A DNA stretch of 64,000 nucleotides, taken from NCBI RefSeq assembly GCF_021378075.1, contig NZ_JAJUOS010000001.1:186001-250000 (forward strand), given 5' to 3'. Of the stretch, positions 36,784 through 45,965 are shown piece after piece (positions within the stretch are counted from its first letter, which is position 1; every line of letters begins with the position of its first letter). A program made the translations under genes and the position numbers. The stretch is from Rhodobacter flavimaris (lineage in GTDB: Bacteria; Pseudomonadota; Alphaproteobacteria; Rhodobacterales; Rhodobacteraceae). The notes beneath the pieces are model-generated. The model had not been told where the DNA came from and did no database searches. It was given only the letters and a program-made list of their open reading frames with translations.

Positions 36784-39700
36784 ATGGCTACGATTTTGCT
36801 TTCCGCAGCCGGGGCTGCGATCGGTGGTGCTTTTGGGGGCACGGTCCTTGGCCTCTCGGGGGCGGTGATTGGCCGAGCGATCGGTGCGACACTCGGTCGT
36901 GCGGTCGATCAACGGTTGCTTGGGGTCGGCTCGCAGGCTGTCGAGATGGGCAAGGTCGACCGACTGCGGCTGACCAGCGCAAGCGAAGGCGACGCGGTCG
37001 GCAAGCTCTGGGGGCGTATGCGTGTCTCTGGGCAGGTGATCTGGGCCACGCGTTTCTTCGAAACCAAGAAGGTCAAGAAAAGCGGCAAGGGAGCCCCGCG
37101 CGTTACTACGATGACGTATAGCTATTCGGTCAGCCTTGCCCTCGCGATCTGCGAGGGCGAGATCCTGCGTATCGGCCGGGTTTGGGCGGACGGCGTCGAG
37201 ATCGACAAGGCTGCGCTGAACATGAGGGTCTACAGCGGTTCGGAAAACCAGTTGCCGGACCCGAAGATCGCTGCGGTAGAGGGGGCGGATGTTGCTCCGG
37301 CTTATCGCGGCATTGCCTATGTCGTTTTCGAAGACCTCGCGCTTGCCGAATATGGCAATCGCATCCCGCAGCTCTCCTTTGAGGTTGTGCGTCCCGCGCA
37401 AGGCGCGCAGATTGAGGACTTGCCCGATCTGGTGCGTGCCGTGAACGCGGTTGCGCTGATTCCCGGCACGGGTGAATATGCCTTGGCGACGCAGCCCGTA
37501 TATTGCGTTTCGCGCTCGGGTGGGAAAAAGAGCACCACGGTTGCGAACCAGAACGCGTCTGACAGCAAGACGGATTTCGCGCTGGCGCTTGAAGCGCTTG
37601 ACGAAGAACTGCCCGAATGCGAGGCGGTCTCTCTCGTCGTGAGTTGGTTTGGCGATGATCTGCGCTGCGGCGAGTGCACGCTTAAGCCAAAGGTTGAAAA
37701 GACCGACGGCGACGCAAAGGGAATGCCCTGGAATGTTTCGGGGGTGACGCGCGCGATGGCTGCGCAGGTTCCCCTTCTTGATGGCAAGCCGGTCTATGGT
37801 GGCACGCCGACCGATGCGTCGGTGATCGAGGCAATCACTGCGCTGCGTGGGGCCGGAAAGTCTGTCACGTTCTACCCGTTCATCCTGATGGATCAGTTGG
37901 CGGATAACGACCTTCCCGACCCGTGGTCGGATGCAGCGGACCAGCCGGTCTTGCCTTGGCGCGGTCGTGTGACTCTCGCCGAGGCCCCAGATCGTCCTGG
38001 GTCTGTGGATCGGTCTGTTGCGGCAGAAGAGCAGGTTCGCGCCTTCTTCGGCTCTGTCGAGCCCAATGATTTTTTGCGCATGGGATCCAGAGTTCTCTAT
38101 ATCGGCCCGGCCGAGTGGTCGATGCGCCGCTTCATCCTGCACTATGCGCATCTTTGTGTCGCTGCGGGCGGTGTCGATGCGTTTTGCATCGGGTCGGAAA
38201 TGGTTGCCCTGACGCAGATCCGGGGTGCCGGGGACAGCTTTCCGGCGGTCGAGGAGCTTCGCAGGCTTGCGGCCGATGTGCGTGAGATCCTCGGGCCGGA
38301 TTGCAAGATCGGCTACGCGGCAGACTGGTCCGAGTACTGGGGGTATCAGCCTGGTGACGGCTCGCGCTATTTCCACCTTGATCCGCTTTGGGCCGATGAC
38401 AACATCGATTTCATCGGGATCGACAATTACATGCCGATCTCGGACTGGCGCGACGGCGATGATCATGCCGACCGGGCGTGGGGGTCGATCTATAATGTCG
38501 ATTATCTTCAGGCCAATATCGAAGGCGGAGAAGGGTTCGACTGGTATTACGCGAGCGAGTCTGATCGCGATCGGCAAATTCGGACGCCTATTCGGGATGG
38601 CGCGTTTGGTGAAGACTGGACCTGGCGCTATAAGGATATCCGCGCGTGGTGGGAAAACCCGCATCACGAACGGATCGACGGTAGTCGCGCAGCCGCGCCC
38701 ACTGATTGGGTGCCGCGCTCGAAGCCGATCTGGTTCACTGAACTTGGCTGTGCGGCTGTGAACAAGGCGACGAACCAGCCCAATAAGTTTGTCGATCCCA
38801 GAAGCTCGGAGTCAGCCCTACCGTATTATTCGGATGGGCGGCGCGATGAGTTCATCCAGATGCAGTATCTGCGCGCAGTTCTCGACTACTGGAAGAGCCC
38901 GGAGAATAACCCGGTCTCTGAGGTCTTCGAAGGCACGATGGTGGATACCTCGCGCGCCCATGTTTGGGCTTGGGATGCGCGCCCTTATCCGCAGTTTCCG
39001 TCAAACCTTTCGCTTTGGGCGGATGGCGCGAACTACGCGCGGGGGCACTGGATCTCGGGCCGTTCTTCGGCGCAACCCTTGGCGAATGTTGTGGCCGAGA
39101 TTTGTTCCGATGCCGGGGTGCAGGATATCGACACGTCTAAGCTTTATGGGGTCGTGCGCGGCTATGTAACTGCGGGAGGCATCACCGGGCGTGGCGCCTT
39201 GCAGGGCCTCGGGCTTGCCTACGGTTTTGATGCCGTCGAGCGGGATGGAATGCTGGCTATCGTTATGCGCGACGGCACGGCAAGCGCGGTATTGACTGAA
39301 GATGACCTGGTCGAGGGTGCCGGTCTGAGCGGCGTTGAAGCGACGCGCGCACCCGAGGCCGAACTGGCGGGCCGTATCCGCCTGACCTATGTCGAGGCCG
39401 ACGGTGATTTCGAAACCCGCGCGGTGGAGGCGGTGTTCCCCGACGAGCGCGCGGGTGCCGCCTCCGCTACCGAACTGCCGATTGCCCTGTCTCGCTCGCA
39501 GGCACTGGGCGTCTCAGAGCGGTGGCTTTCCGAAGCGCGGGTAGCACGGGATGGCGTGCGGCTGACGGTGGCTCCGTCGCGCAACGACCTGAAGACCGGC
39601 GACGTTTTCGATCTGCGCCGGGGCGATGAGACGCGCCTCTATCGAGCTGATCGGATCGAGCGCACAGAGGCGTTGCAGATCGAGGCGACCCGCGTTGAGG

Positions 39701-40701
39701 TTTCGGTTTATTTGCCCTCGGACGAGGTCGAGGAGAATACGATCCTCAAGCCCTTCGCGGCTTTGACACCTGTCCAGGCGGTGTTCCTCGACCTGCCTCT
39801 GTTGACCGGGCAGGAAAACCCTTACGCGCCGCATCTAGCGGTATCCGCCGAACCATGGCCGGGTGAGGTCGCGGTTTACTCTGCAGGCGACGACTACGGC
39901 TATGGTCTGAATGCCCTGATTGATGGCCATGCGGTTATCGGAGAGACGCTCTCGCCATTGTCGGCCGCGCAGCCCGGCGTCTGGGATCGAGGGGCGCCGC
40001 TGCGCATCGCCCTCGCATCGGGCGAGTTGGAATCCGCCGACACCAGGCGCGTCTTTAACGGTGCCAATCTGATTGCCATTGGTGATGGTTCTTCCACGGA
40101 TTGGGAGTTGTTCCAGTTCGCGCAAGCGACCCTTGTCGAGCGCGATGTCTGGGAAGTCAGTCTGCGTCTGCGTGGCCAGCTTGGGACTGATGCGATTATG
40201 CCAGCGGTCTGGCCTGTCGGCAGCACGGTCGTCCTTATTGACGAGGCGCCCCGGCAGATCGAGGTGCTCGCCTCCGCCCGAAACCTGGCGCGCCACTATC
40301 GCATCGGCCCCGCAAGCAGGCCATATGATGATCCTTCTTATGAGCATGTGGTTGAGGCGTTTCCGGGTATTGCGCTGCGGCCGCTTAGCCCCGTTCATCT
40401 CAAATCCAGCCGAACTGCAAATGGTATCGCGTTCGAATGGAAACGTCGCACCCGCCTTGATGGCGACAGCTGGGAAGGGGTAGATGTTCCGCTTGGTGAA
40501 AGCGCCGAGCAATATCGTGTCCGAGTGATGGTGAACGGCGCCATCCGTCGGGAGGATGTCACTTCCGCTCCTTCCTGGGTGTATTCTGAAGCCATGCAGG
40601 CTAGCGACGAAATTAGTGGTGATTTCGAACTGCTCGTCGCCCAGGTTTCCGAGGTGTTTGGCGCCGGGGCATGGGCGCAACTGTCGGTGTCGATTTCCTG
40701 A
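36784..40701 (+). CDS. GTA megatron / host specificity protein (g15)
   Basis: Largest protein of the cluster, 1305 residues, forming the tail-tip spike that contacts the recipient. The N-terminus has a Gly/Ala-rich hydrophobic segment (about 5-35). A glycoside-hydrolase-like GTA TIM barrel spans about 430-740 (IGYAADWSEYWG, FIGIDNYMPISDWRDG and KPIWFTELGCAAVNKATNQPN). Phage-tail-3-like and C-terminal receptor-side domains follow from about 780. AGGAGCCGACGAG precedes the ATG. The next gene is cysE, the usual downstream neighbour of this cluster. Confidence 0.95.
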   Translation: MATILLSAAGAAIGGAFGGTVLGLSGAVIGRAIGATLGRAVDQRLLGVGSQAVEMGKVDRLRLTSASEGDAVGKLWGRMRVSGQVIWATRFFETKKVKKSGKGAPRVTTMTYSYSVSLALAICEGEILRIGRVWADGVEIDKAALNMRVYSGSENQLPDPKIAAVEGADVAPAYRGIAYVVFEDLALAEYGNRIPQLSFEVVRPAQGAQIEDLPDLVRAVNAVALIPGTGEYALATQPVYCVSRSGGKKSTTVANQNASDSKTDFALALEALDEELPECEAVSLVVSWFGDDLRCGECTLKPKVEKTDGDAKGMPWNVSGVTRAMAAQVPLLDGKPVYGGTPTDASVIEAITALRGAGKSVTFYPFILMDQLADNDLPDPWSDAADQPVLPWRGRVTLAEAPDRPGSVDRSVAAEEQVRAFFGSVEPNDFLRMGSRVLYIGPAEWSMRRFILHYAHLCVAAGGVDAFCIGSEMVALTQIRGAGDSFPAVEELRRLAADVREILGPDCKIGYAADWSEYWGYQPGDGSRYFHLDPLWADDNIDFIGIDNYMPISDWRDGDDHADRAWGSIYNVDYLQANIEGGEGFDWYYASESDRDRQIRTPIRDGAFGEDWTWRYKDIRAWWENPHHERIDGSRAAAPTDWVPRSKPIWFTELGCAAVNKATNQPNKFVDPRSSESALPYYSDGRRDEFIQMQYLRAVLDYWKSPENNPVSEVFEGTMVDTSRAHVWAWDARPYPQFPSNLSLWADGANYARGHWISGRSSAQPLANVVAEICSDAGVQDIDTSKLYGVVRGYVTAGGITGRGALQGLGLAYGFDAVERDGMLAIVMRDGTASAVLTEDDLVEGAGLSGVEATRAPEAELAGRIRLTYVEADGDFETRAVEAVFPDERAGAASATELPIALSRSQALGVSERWLSEARVARDGVRLTVAPSRNDLKTGDVFDLRRGDETRLYRADRIERTEALQIEATRVEVSVYLPSDEVEENTILKPFAALTPVQAVFLDLPLLTGQENPYAPHLAVSAEPWPGEVAVYSAGDDYGYGLNALIDGHAVIGETLSPLSAAQPGVWDRGAPLRIALASGELESADTRRVFNGANLIAIGDGSSTDWELFQFAQATLVERDVWEVSLRLRGQLGTDAIMPAVWPVGSTVVLIDEAPRQIEVLASARNLARHYRIGPASRPYDDPSYEHVVEAFPGIALRPLSPVHLKSSRTANGIAFEWKRRTRLDGDSWEGVDVPLGESAEQYRVRVMVNGAIRREDVTSAPSWVYSEAMQASDEISGDFELLVAQVSEVFGAGAWAQLSVSIS

Positions 40702-40765
40702 GCGACTGACAGAACTTGCCGGATGCGGGCTTTTATCTCTCCGAGACTTCCCCTATTCGGCAATC

Positions 40766-40782
40766 AGCCTATGTGATAGGCT
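40766..40782. promoter_or_regulatory. Inverted repeat before cysE
   Basis: AGCCTAT (40766-40772), GTG, ATAGGCT (40776-40782) is a perfect 7-bp inverted repeat 25 bases upstream of cysE. It could be an operator or a leader hairpin; no T-run follows. Confidence 0.4.
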
Positions 40783-40807
40783 CGCTACAGGAAGAAGGAG
40801 CCTCGAA

Positions 40808-41620
40808 ATGGCTGAAACGCGCGCGAAATTCGCAACGGTCGATCCGGTCTGGTCGCGTATTTGCGACGAGGCGCGTGCGGCGGTGCAGGACGAGCCCTTG
40901 CTTGGGGCTCTGATCCACGCCGGCCTATTGCATCACTCGACCATGGAACGGGCGCTGGCCTACCGGTTTTCGCTTAAGCTTGCTTCGGGCGAAATGAGTG
41001 AGCAGATCCTGCGTGAGATCGCAGATGAGGCATATGGCGAAGATGCGGGGCTTGGTCAGTCGGCTCGCGCCGATCTGGTCGCCGTGTTTGATCGCGATCC
41101 GGCCTGCCATCGATTCTTGCAGCCTATTCTCTTCTTCAAAGGGTATCAGGCCCTTCAGTCCTATCGCATCGCGAATTGGCTGTGGCGTCAGGGGCGTCGC
41201 GATATGGCCTATTTCGTGCAGATGCGGACATCCGAGATTTTCGGTGTCGATATCCATCCAGCGGCGCGGATTGGGAAGGGCGTGATGATCGACCACGCGC
41301 ATTCCATCGTCATCGGTGAGACTGCGGTTGTCGGTGACAACGTGTCGATGCTGCATTCGGTGACTCTCGGCGGGACCGGCAAGGAAGAGGAAGATCGCCA
41401 TCCGAAGATCGGCGATGGCGTCCTTATCGGTGCAGGTGCCAAGGTTCTGGGGAATATCAAGGTTGGCGCAAACAGCCGCATCGCCGCTGGTTCGGTGGTG
41501 CTGGAGGAGGTGCCCTGCTGCAAGACCGTTGCTGGCGTACCTGCGAGGATTGTGGGGGAGGCAGGTTGCGATCAGCCATCGGTCAAGATGGATCATCGCC
41601 TGAAAGATTGCGAAGACTAA
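40808..41620 (+). CDS. cysE: Serine O-acetyltransferase
   Basis: Makes O-acetylserine for cysteine synthesis. The 270-residue product has the N-terminal helical domain (about 1-140) and a left-handed beta-helix of hexapeptide repeats (IHPAARIGKGVMIDHAHSIVIGE...). The catalytic His lies in DHAHS, with MLHSVTLGG and a C-terminal tail that would bind cysteine synthase. GAAGAAGGAGCCTCGAA before the ATG sets the start; 84 upstream codons in frame are a chance extension into g15. Confidence 0.96.
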   Translation: MAETRAKFATVDPVWSRICDEARAAVQDEPLLGALIHAGLLHHSTMERALAYRFSLKLASGEMSEQILREIADEAYGEDAGLGQSARADLVAVFDRDPACHRFLQPILFFKGYQALQSYRIANWLWRQGRRDMAYFVQMRTSEIFGVDIHPAARIGKGVMIDHAHSIVIGETAVVGDNVSMLHSVTLGGTGKEEEDRHPKIGDGVLIGAGAKVLGNIKVGANSRIAAGSVVLEEVPCCKTVAGVPARIVGEAGCDQPSVKMDHRLKDCED

Positions 41621-41623
41621 AAG

Positions 41624-41656
41624 AAAAGGCCGGAGCATCGCACCGGCCTTTTTTTG
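41624..41656. terminator. Bidirectional terminator between cysE and pdhC
   Basis: AAAAGGCCGG (41624-41633) and CCGGCC plus a T-run (41643-41655), with loop AGCATCGCA. It serves the converging cysE and PDH transcripts. Confidence 0.9.
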
Positions 41657-41665
41657 ATTTTCGGC

Positions 41666-42934
41666 TCAGGCGAGCATCGCCACCGGGTTTTCGAGGTTCT
41701 CGACAATCGCCGACAGAAGCTGCGCACCAAGAGCGCCGTCGATCACACGGTGATCGACAGAGAGCGTCATCGACATCATCGTGGCGACTTCGATCTCACC
41801 AGCCGCGTTGACGATCGGCTTCTTCACGCCAGCGCCGACGGCAAGGATTGCACCATGCGGCGGGTTGATCACGGCGTCGAAGTTCTCGATGCCGAACATC
41901 CCGAGGTTCGAGATCGCGAAGCTGCCGCCCTGGTATTCATGCGGCGTGAGCTTGCGGTCGCGGGCACGCTTTGCGAGGTCCTTCATCTCGGACGAGAGCT
42001 TGGACAGCGACTTGCCTTCCGCATCCTGAAGCACAGGTGTGAACAGCCCGCCTTCGATGGCAACCGCAACGGCGACGTCCGAGGCTTTCATCTTCAGCAC
42101 CCGGTCGCCCGCCCAGACGGCATTCGCATCCGGCACGGCCTGAAGCGCAAGCGCGCAGGCCTTGATGATGAAGTCGTTGACCGACAGCTTTACGCCACGG
42201 CTTTCCAGCTTGCGGTTCAGATCGCCACGGAACGCCATGAGAGCGTCCAGCCGCACTTCGCGACGCAGATAGAAGTGCGGGATGGTCTGCTTGGCCTCGG
42301 TCAGGCGCGCCGCAATCGTCTTGCGCATCCCGTCGAGCGTGACTTCGGTGTAGCTGCGGCCCTCGTAAAGCTTGGCAATGGTCGAGGCCGACACTGCAGG
42401 CGCAGCCGGAGGTGCGGCAGCAGCCGGGGCAGGTGCCGCCTGAGCGGCAGCTTTCGGCGCCGCGCTCACGCCTTCCACATCCGCCTTGACGATCCGACCG
42501 TGCGGGCCGGAGCCCTTCACGGTCGCCAGATCAAGACCCTTCTCGGCAGCGATGCGCCGCGCGAGGGGCGAGGCGAATACGCGCTGACCATCGGCCTTGG
42601 GCGCAGCCGGGGCAGGCGATGCAGCCGCGGCAACAGGTGCCGAGACAGCGGCTGGAGCCGCAGCCGCCGGGGCGGCGGTGCTGGCGTCTTCGCCTTCCTC
42701 AACGAGGATCGCGATGGGCGTGTTGACCTTCACGCCAGCGGTGCCCGCCGCGATCAGGATCTTGCCGACGATACCCTCGTCCACGGCCTCGAATTCCATC
42801 GTGGCCTTATCGGTTTCGATCTCGGCCATGATGTCGCCCGCCGAGACAGTATCACCCTCTTTCACGAGCCATTTCGCAAGCGTCCCTTCCTCCATCGTTG
42901 GGGACAGTGCGGGCATCAGGATTTCGGTTGCCAT
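41666..42934 (-). CDS. pdhC: Pyruvate dehydrogenase E2, dihydrolipoamide acetyltransferase
   Basis: Core of the PDH complex, 422 residues. The N-terminal lipoyl domain (about 1-80) carries the lipoylated Lys in ETDKATME. An Ala/Pro linker, the E3/E1-binding domain (about 130-165, [16 protein letters not shown]), a second linker and the catalytic domain (about 200-422) follow. The DHRVIDGA motif with catalytic His is near the C-terminus. It is the third gene of pdhA-pdhB-pdhC; no lpd gene follows here. Confidence 0.96.
   Translation of the reverse strand: MATEILMPALSPTMEEGTLAKWLVKEGDTVSAGDIMAEIETDKATMEFEAVDEGIVGKILIAAGTAGVKVNTPIAILVEEGEDASTAAPAAAAPAAVSAPVAAAASPAPAAPKADGQRVFASPLARRIAAEKGLDLATVKGSGPHGRIVKADVEGVSAAPKAAAQAAPAPAAAAPPAAPAVSASTIAKLYEGRSYTEVTLDGMRKTIAARLTEAKQTIPHFYLRREVRLDALMAFRGDLNRKLESRGVKLSVNDFIIKACALALQAVPDANAVWAGDRVLKMKASDVAVAVAIEGGLFTPVLQDAEGKSLSKLSSEMKDLAKRARDRKLTPHEYQGGSFAISNLGMFGIENFDAVINPPHGAILAVGAGVKKPIVNAAGEIEVATMMSMTLSVDHRVIDGALGAQLLSAIVENLENPVAMLA
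42705..42934 (-). repeat. Lipoyl-domain repeat, copy in pdhC
   Basis: This stretch is near-identical in DNA and protein to 44082-44311 in pdhB. It includes an identical run of about 32 bases near the two start codons. It is a domain-level duplication, probably kept alike by gene conversion. Confidence 0.8.
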
Positions 42935-42946
42935 TATTCTTCCCCC

Positions 42947-44311
42947 TCAGCGATAGGTGACCTGTTTCACAGCCGCGACGATTTCGTCGGGCGTGATCAG
43001 GGCCAGTTTTTCAAGGTTCGCAGCGTAGGGCATCGGAACGTCCTTGCCCGTGCAGTTGATGACCGGAGCGTCGAGGAAATCGAACGCGCGCTCCGTGATC
43101 GTGGCGCTCAGGTGGTTGCCGATCGAGGCGACGGGCCAGCCTTCTTCCACGGTGACGCAGCGGTTGGTCTTCATGACCGAAGCAATCACGGTGTCATAGT
43201 CGATCGGACGCAGCGTGCGCAGGTCGATCACCTCTGCCGAGATGCCAATCTCCGCCAGCTTGTCCGCCGCGTCGAGCGTGTGCGCCATACCGATCCCGAA
43301 CGAAACCAGCGTCACATCGGTGCCTTCGCGCCAAATGCGGGCCTTGCCGAAGGGGATGGTGAAGTCATCCAGCACCGGCACTTCGAATGAGCGACCGTAA
43401 AGGATCTCGTTCTCGAGGAAGATAACCGGGTTCGGATCGCGGATCGCCTGCTTGAGCAGACCTTTCGCGTCCGACGCCGAATAGGGCATCACCACCTTGA
43501 GGCCGGGGATCTGCGCATACCATGCCGCGAAGTCTTGCGAGTGTTGCGCGCCGACCCGAGCCGCCGCGCCATTGGCGCCACGGAACACGATCGGACAGCC
43601 CATCTGCCCGCCCGACATATAGAGCGTCTTGGCGGCCGAGTTGATAATGTGGTCAACGGCTTGCAGGGCGAAGTTGAAAGTCATGAACTCGACGATCGGG
43701 CGCAGGCCGCCAAAGGCCGAGCCGACTGCGATGCCGGTAAAGCCATATTCGGTGATCGGCGTGTCGATCACGCGCTTGGCGCCAAATTCGTCCAGCAGGC
43801 CCTGGCTGATCTTGTAGGCGCCCTGGTATTCGCCGACCTCTTCACCCATCAGGTAAACCGTGGGATCGGCGCGCATTTCCTCGGCCATGGCCTCGCGCAG
43901 CGCCTCGCGCACGGTCATTGTCTTCATCGGCGTGCCTTCCGGCCAGTCCGGCGAGGCTTTCGAGACGACCTCGACCGGGGCGGCGGCCACGGCGGCGACA
44001 GGCGCAGCCGCTTCGGCGACCGGCGCGGCGGTGGGGGCTGCTGCGGCAGGGGCCGCATCGGCGCTTTCGCCTTCCTCGACCAGAACGGCGATCGGTGTGT
44101 TGACCTTCACGCCGGCCGTGCCTTCGGCCACGAGGATCTTGCCGACGATACCTTCATCGACCGCCTCGAATTCCATCGTCGCCTTGTCGGTCTCGATCTC
44201 GGCGATGATCTGGCCGGATTTGACCTCGTCGCCTTCCTTGACCAGCCATTTCGCAAGCGTCCCTTCCTCCATCGTGGGGGAGAGCGCGGGCATCAGAATT
44301 TCGGTTGCCAT
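42947..44311 (-). CDS. pdhB: Pyruvate dehydrogenase E1 beta with N-terminal lipoyl domain
   Basis: A 454-residue E1-beta subunit. Residues about 1-80 are a lipoyl domain (ETDKATME with target Lys), joined by an Ala/Pro-rich linker to the transketolase-like beta domain (about 130-454). Marks there are [45 protein letters not shown] and HSQDFAAWY. Such lipoylated E1-beta subunits are an alphaproteobacterial feature. It lies 12 bases from pdhA and 12 from pdhC. Confidence 0.96.
   Translation of the reverse strand: MATEILMPALSPTMEEGTLAKWLVKEGDEVKSGQIIAEIETDKATMEFEAVDEGIVGKILVAEGTAGVKVNTPIAVLVEEGESADAAPAAAAPTAAPVAEAAAPVAAVAAAPVEVVSKASPDWPEGTPMKTMTVREALREAMAEEMRADPTVYLMGEEVGEYQGAYKISQGLLDEFGAKRVIDTPITEYGFTGIAVGSAFGGLRPIVEFMTFNFALQAVDHIINSAAKTLYMSGGQMGCPIVFRGANGAAARVGAQHSQDFAAWYAQIPGLKVVMPYSASDAKGLLKQAIRDPNPVIFLENEILYGRSFEVPVLDDFTIPFGKARIWREGTDVTLVSFGIGMAHTLDAADKLAEIGISAEVIDLRTLRPIDYDTVIASVMKTNRCVTVEEGWPVASIGNHLSATITERAFDFLDAPVINCTGKDVPMPYAANLEKLALITPDEIVAAVKQVTYR
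44082..44311 (-). repeat. Lipoyl-domain repeat, copy in pdhB
   Basis: Partner of 42705-42934. The first 27 codons are identical or nearly so, and differences increase towards the linker. Confidence 0.8.
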
Positions 44312-44323
44312 GATTTCACTCCC

Positions 44324-45328
44324 TCACGCGTAGATGTCGGTCCAAAGCTCCTCGAGCGCGGGCTCTGGGCTTTCCTTCGAGAATTCGGCGGCTTCGTTGA
44401 CGATGACCTTGATTTCCTTGTCGATCGCCTTGAGGTCGTCGTCGGTCGCATGCCCGCCATTCAGAAGCAGGTCGCGCACGTGCTCGATGGCATCGCGCTC
44501 TTCGCGGATCTTCTGCACTTCTTCGCGGGTGCGGTACTTCGCCGGGTCCGACATTGAGTGGCCGCGGTAACGGTAGGTCTTGACCTCAAGGATATAGGGG
44601 CCTTCGCCCGAGCGGCAGTGCGCGATGGCCTTCTCGCTCGCGGCTTTCACCGCCAGAACGTCCATGCCGTCAACCGGCTCGCCGGGTATACCGAAGGCCT
44701 GACCGCGCGTGTAGAGCTCGGGCGTCGAGGTCGAGCGGCGCTGCGCCGTACCCATGGCGTATTGGTTGTTCTCGATCACGAAGATCACCGGCAGCTTCCA
44801 AAGTGCCGCCATGTTGAACGTTTCGTAGATCTGGCCCTGGTTGGCCGCGCCATCGCCGAAATAGGCGAAGGTTACACCACCGTTTTCCAGGTATTTGTCG
44901 GCGAATGCGAGGCCCGCGCCAAGCGGCACCTGCGCGCCAACGATGCCGTGGCCGCCGTAGAAATGCTTCTCTTTCGAGAACATGTGCATCGAGCCGCCCT
45001 TGCCGCGCGACAGGCCGCCCTCACGGCCGGTCAGCTCGGCCATCACGCCCTTGGGGTCCATCCCGCAGGCCAGCATGTGGCCGTGGTCGCGATACGAGGT
45101 GATGCGCTTGTCGCCCTCGCGGGTCGCAGCCTCAAGGCCCACGACGACCGCTTCCTGACCGATATAGAGGTGGCAGAAGCCGCCGATCAGGCCCATCCCA
45201 TAAAGCTGGCCCGCCTTCTCCTCGAAGCGGCGGATCAGCAGCATTTCACGGTAGTACTTGAGCAGTTCGTCCTTCGAGACGTTCGCGCCGGGGGCGCTTT
45301 TCGTCTCGGGATTCTTGCGTGTTGCCAT
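44324..45328 (-). CDS. pdhA: Pyruvate dehydrogenase E1 alpha
   Basis: Thiamine diphosphate-dependent decarboxylase subunit, 334 residues. It has RRFEEKAGQLYGMG, the FCHLYIGQEA segment, the phosphate-loop region RGKGGSMHMF, and the ThDP-binding GDGAANQGQIYE...VIENN. The C-terminal YRGHSMSDPAKYRT motif includes the serines phosphorylated in mitochondrial homologues. GGGGAGGATGCCCG precedes the ATG. First gene of the PDH operon, with its promoter in the upstream AT-rich gap. Confidence 0.97.
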   Translation of the reverse strand: MATRKNPETKSAPGANVSKDELLKYYREMLLIRRFEEKAGQLYGMGLIGGFCHLYIGQEAVVVGLEAATREGDKRITSYRDHGHMLACGMDPKGVMAELTGREGGLSRGKGGSMHMFSKEKHFYGGHGIVGAQVPLGAGLAFADKYLENGGVTFAYFGDGAANQGQIYETFNMAALWKLPVIFVIENNQYAMGTAQRRSTSTPELYTRGQAFGIPGEPVDGMDVLAVKAASEKAIAHCRSGEGPYILEVKTYRYRGHSMSDPAKYRTREEVQKIREERDAIEHVRDLLLNGGHATDDDLKAIDKEIKVIVNEAAEFSKESPEPALEELWTDIYA

Positions 45329-45363
45329 CGGGCATCCTCCCCAGAACAGAATAGTTCAACGTT

Positions 45364-45373
45364 AAACTAGTTT
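45364..45373. promoter_or_regulatory. Palindrome in the pdhA promoter region
   Basis: AAACTAGTTT is a perfect 10-bp palindrome about 36 bases upstream of pdhA. On the minus strand a TTGCGT, 16 bases, TTAGAA pair overlaps it, so a regulator bound here could block or modulate the promoter. Confidence 0.4.
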
Positions 45374-45446
45374 CTAACGTAGCTTGGGTTGAAACGCAAC
45401 GCTTGTGTGCGCCGAATGTGACCCAAGGGCAATTTTCTGCGGAAAA

Positions 45447-45471
45447 ACGCCGAAAGCCCCGCAAGCGGGGC
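45447..45471 (-). terminator. Rho-independent terminator of ftsB
   Basis: On the minus strand GCCCCGC and GCGGGGC form a 7-bp stem with a two-base inner loop (45456-45471), followed by TTTCGGCGTTTTT. It lies 24 bases after the ftsB stop. Confidence 0.8.
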
Positions 45472-45494
45472 GTTTCAAAACGATTTGGGACGGC

Positions 45495-45788
45495 TTAGCG
45501 GATGACGATTTCATCCGTGCGGATAGTGCCAAGCACCTCGCGCGCGCGCTCATCCAGCAGATCGAGGTCCAGATACTCGTCCGATAGGCGTTTGGTCACA
45601 TTCGCCATGCGCAGCACTTCGGCGCGCAGGGCGTCGCGTTCGGCCGTGCGGTCGGCGATCTCGGATTTAAGCTGCACGCGGCGAAACACGCCACTGGGGC
45701 CTTGCACGGCGGCAAAGGTGAAATACGCCCCGAGCACGAAGCAGATCGAAAAGAAGATCAGAGGGCCGATGGTGCGGCGCTTGTGCAT
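45495..45788 (-). CDS. ftsB: Cell division protein FtsB (septum formation initiator)
   Basis: A 97-residue single-pass division protein. A short cytoplasmic N-terminus is followed by a membrane helix (about 7-27, IGPLIFFSICFVLGAYFTF) and a periplasmic coiled coil (EIADRTAERDALRAEVLRM). The DLDLLDERAREVLG motif is typical of DivIC/FtsB. The start MHKRRTIG is preferred over a longer frame 18 codons upstream. It lies between fba and pdhA; eno is not adjacent here, although ftsB and eno are neighbours in many bacteria. Confidence 0.9.
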   Translation of the reverse strand: MHKRRTIGPLIFFSICFVLGAYFTFAAVQGPSGVFRRVQLKSEIADRTAERDALRAEVLRMANVTKRLSDEYLDLDLLDERAREVLGTIRTDEIVIR

Positions 45789-45915
45789 GATGGGTGCTCT
45801 GCCTGTTGTGCCTCTTGCCGGGCGATGCGCGAAGGATGCCATATCCGGTTTCGCTTGTGAATCCCTCGGCGAAGGTTTCGGTGGAAAAATCGCGTGAAAG
45901 CGGGCAGGGGGCCGA

Positions 45916-45943
45916 AATGAAAACAGGGGCCCGAAGGCCCCTG
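45916..45943 (-). terminator. Rho-independent terminator of fba
   Basis: CAGGGGCC (45924-45931) and GGCCCCTG (45936-45943) form an 8-bp stem; on the minus strand the loop is TTCG, followed by TTTTCATTTC. Confidence 0.85.
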
Positions 45944-45965
45944 CATTCCTTGCCGTGTCGGTCGA

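Noticed and set aside
36517..38667. Open frame of 716 codons antisense to g14 and g15
   Set aside because: It is opposite the clearly coding megatron gene; composition is typical of an antisense shadow.
26678..40701. Active or defective prophage
   Set aside because: There is no integrase, repressor, replication gene or attachment repeat. Gene order is that of the GTA cluster, and the flanks (mltG and cysE) are ordinary chromosomal genes.
41654..43390. Open frame of 578 codons antisense to pdhC and pdhB
   Set aside because: It is His/Arg/Gly-rich and lies opposite well-known enzymes; no start signal.
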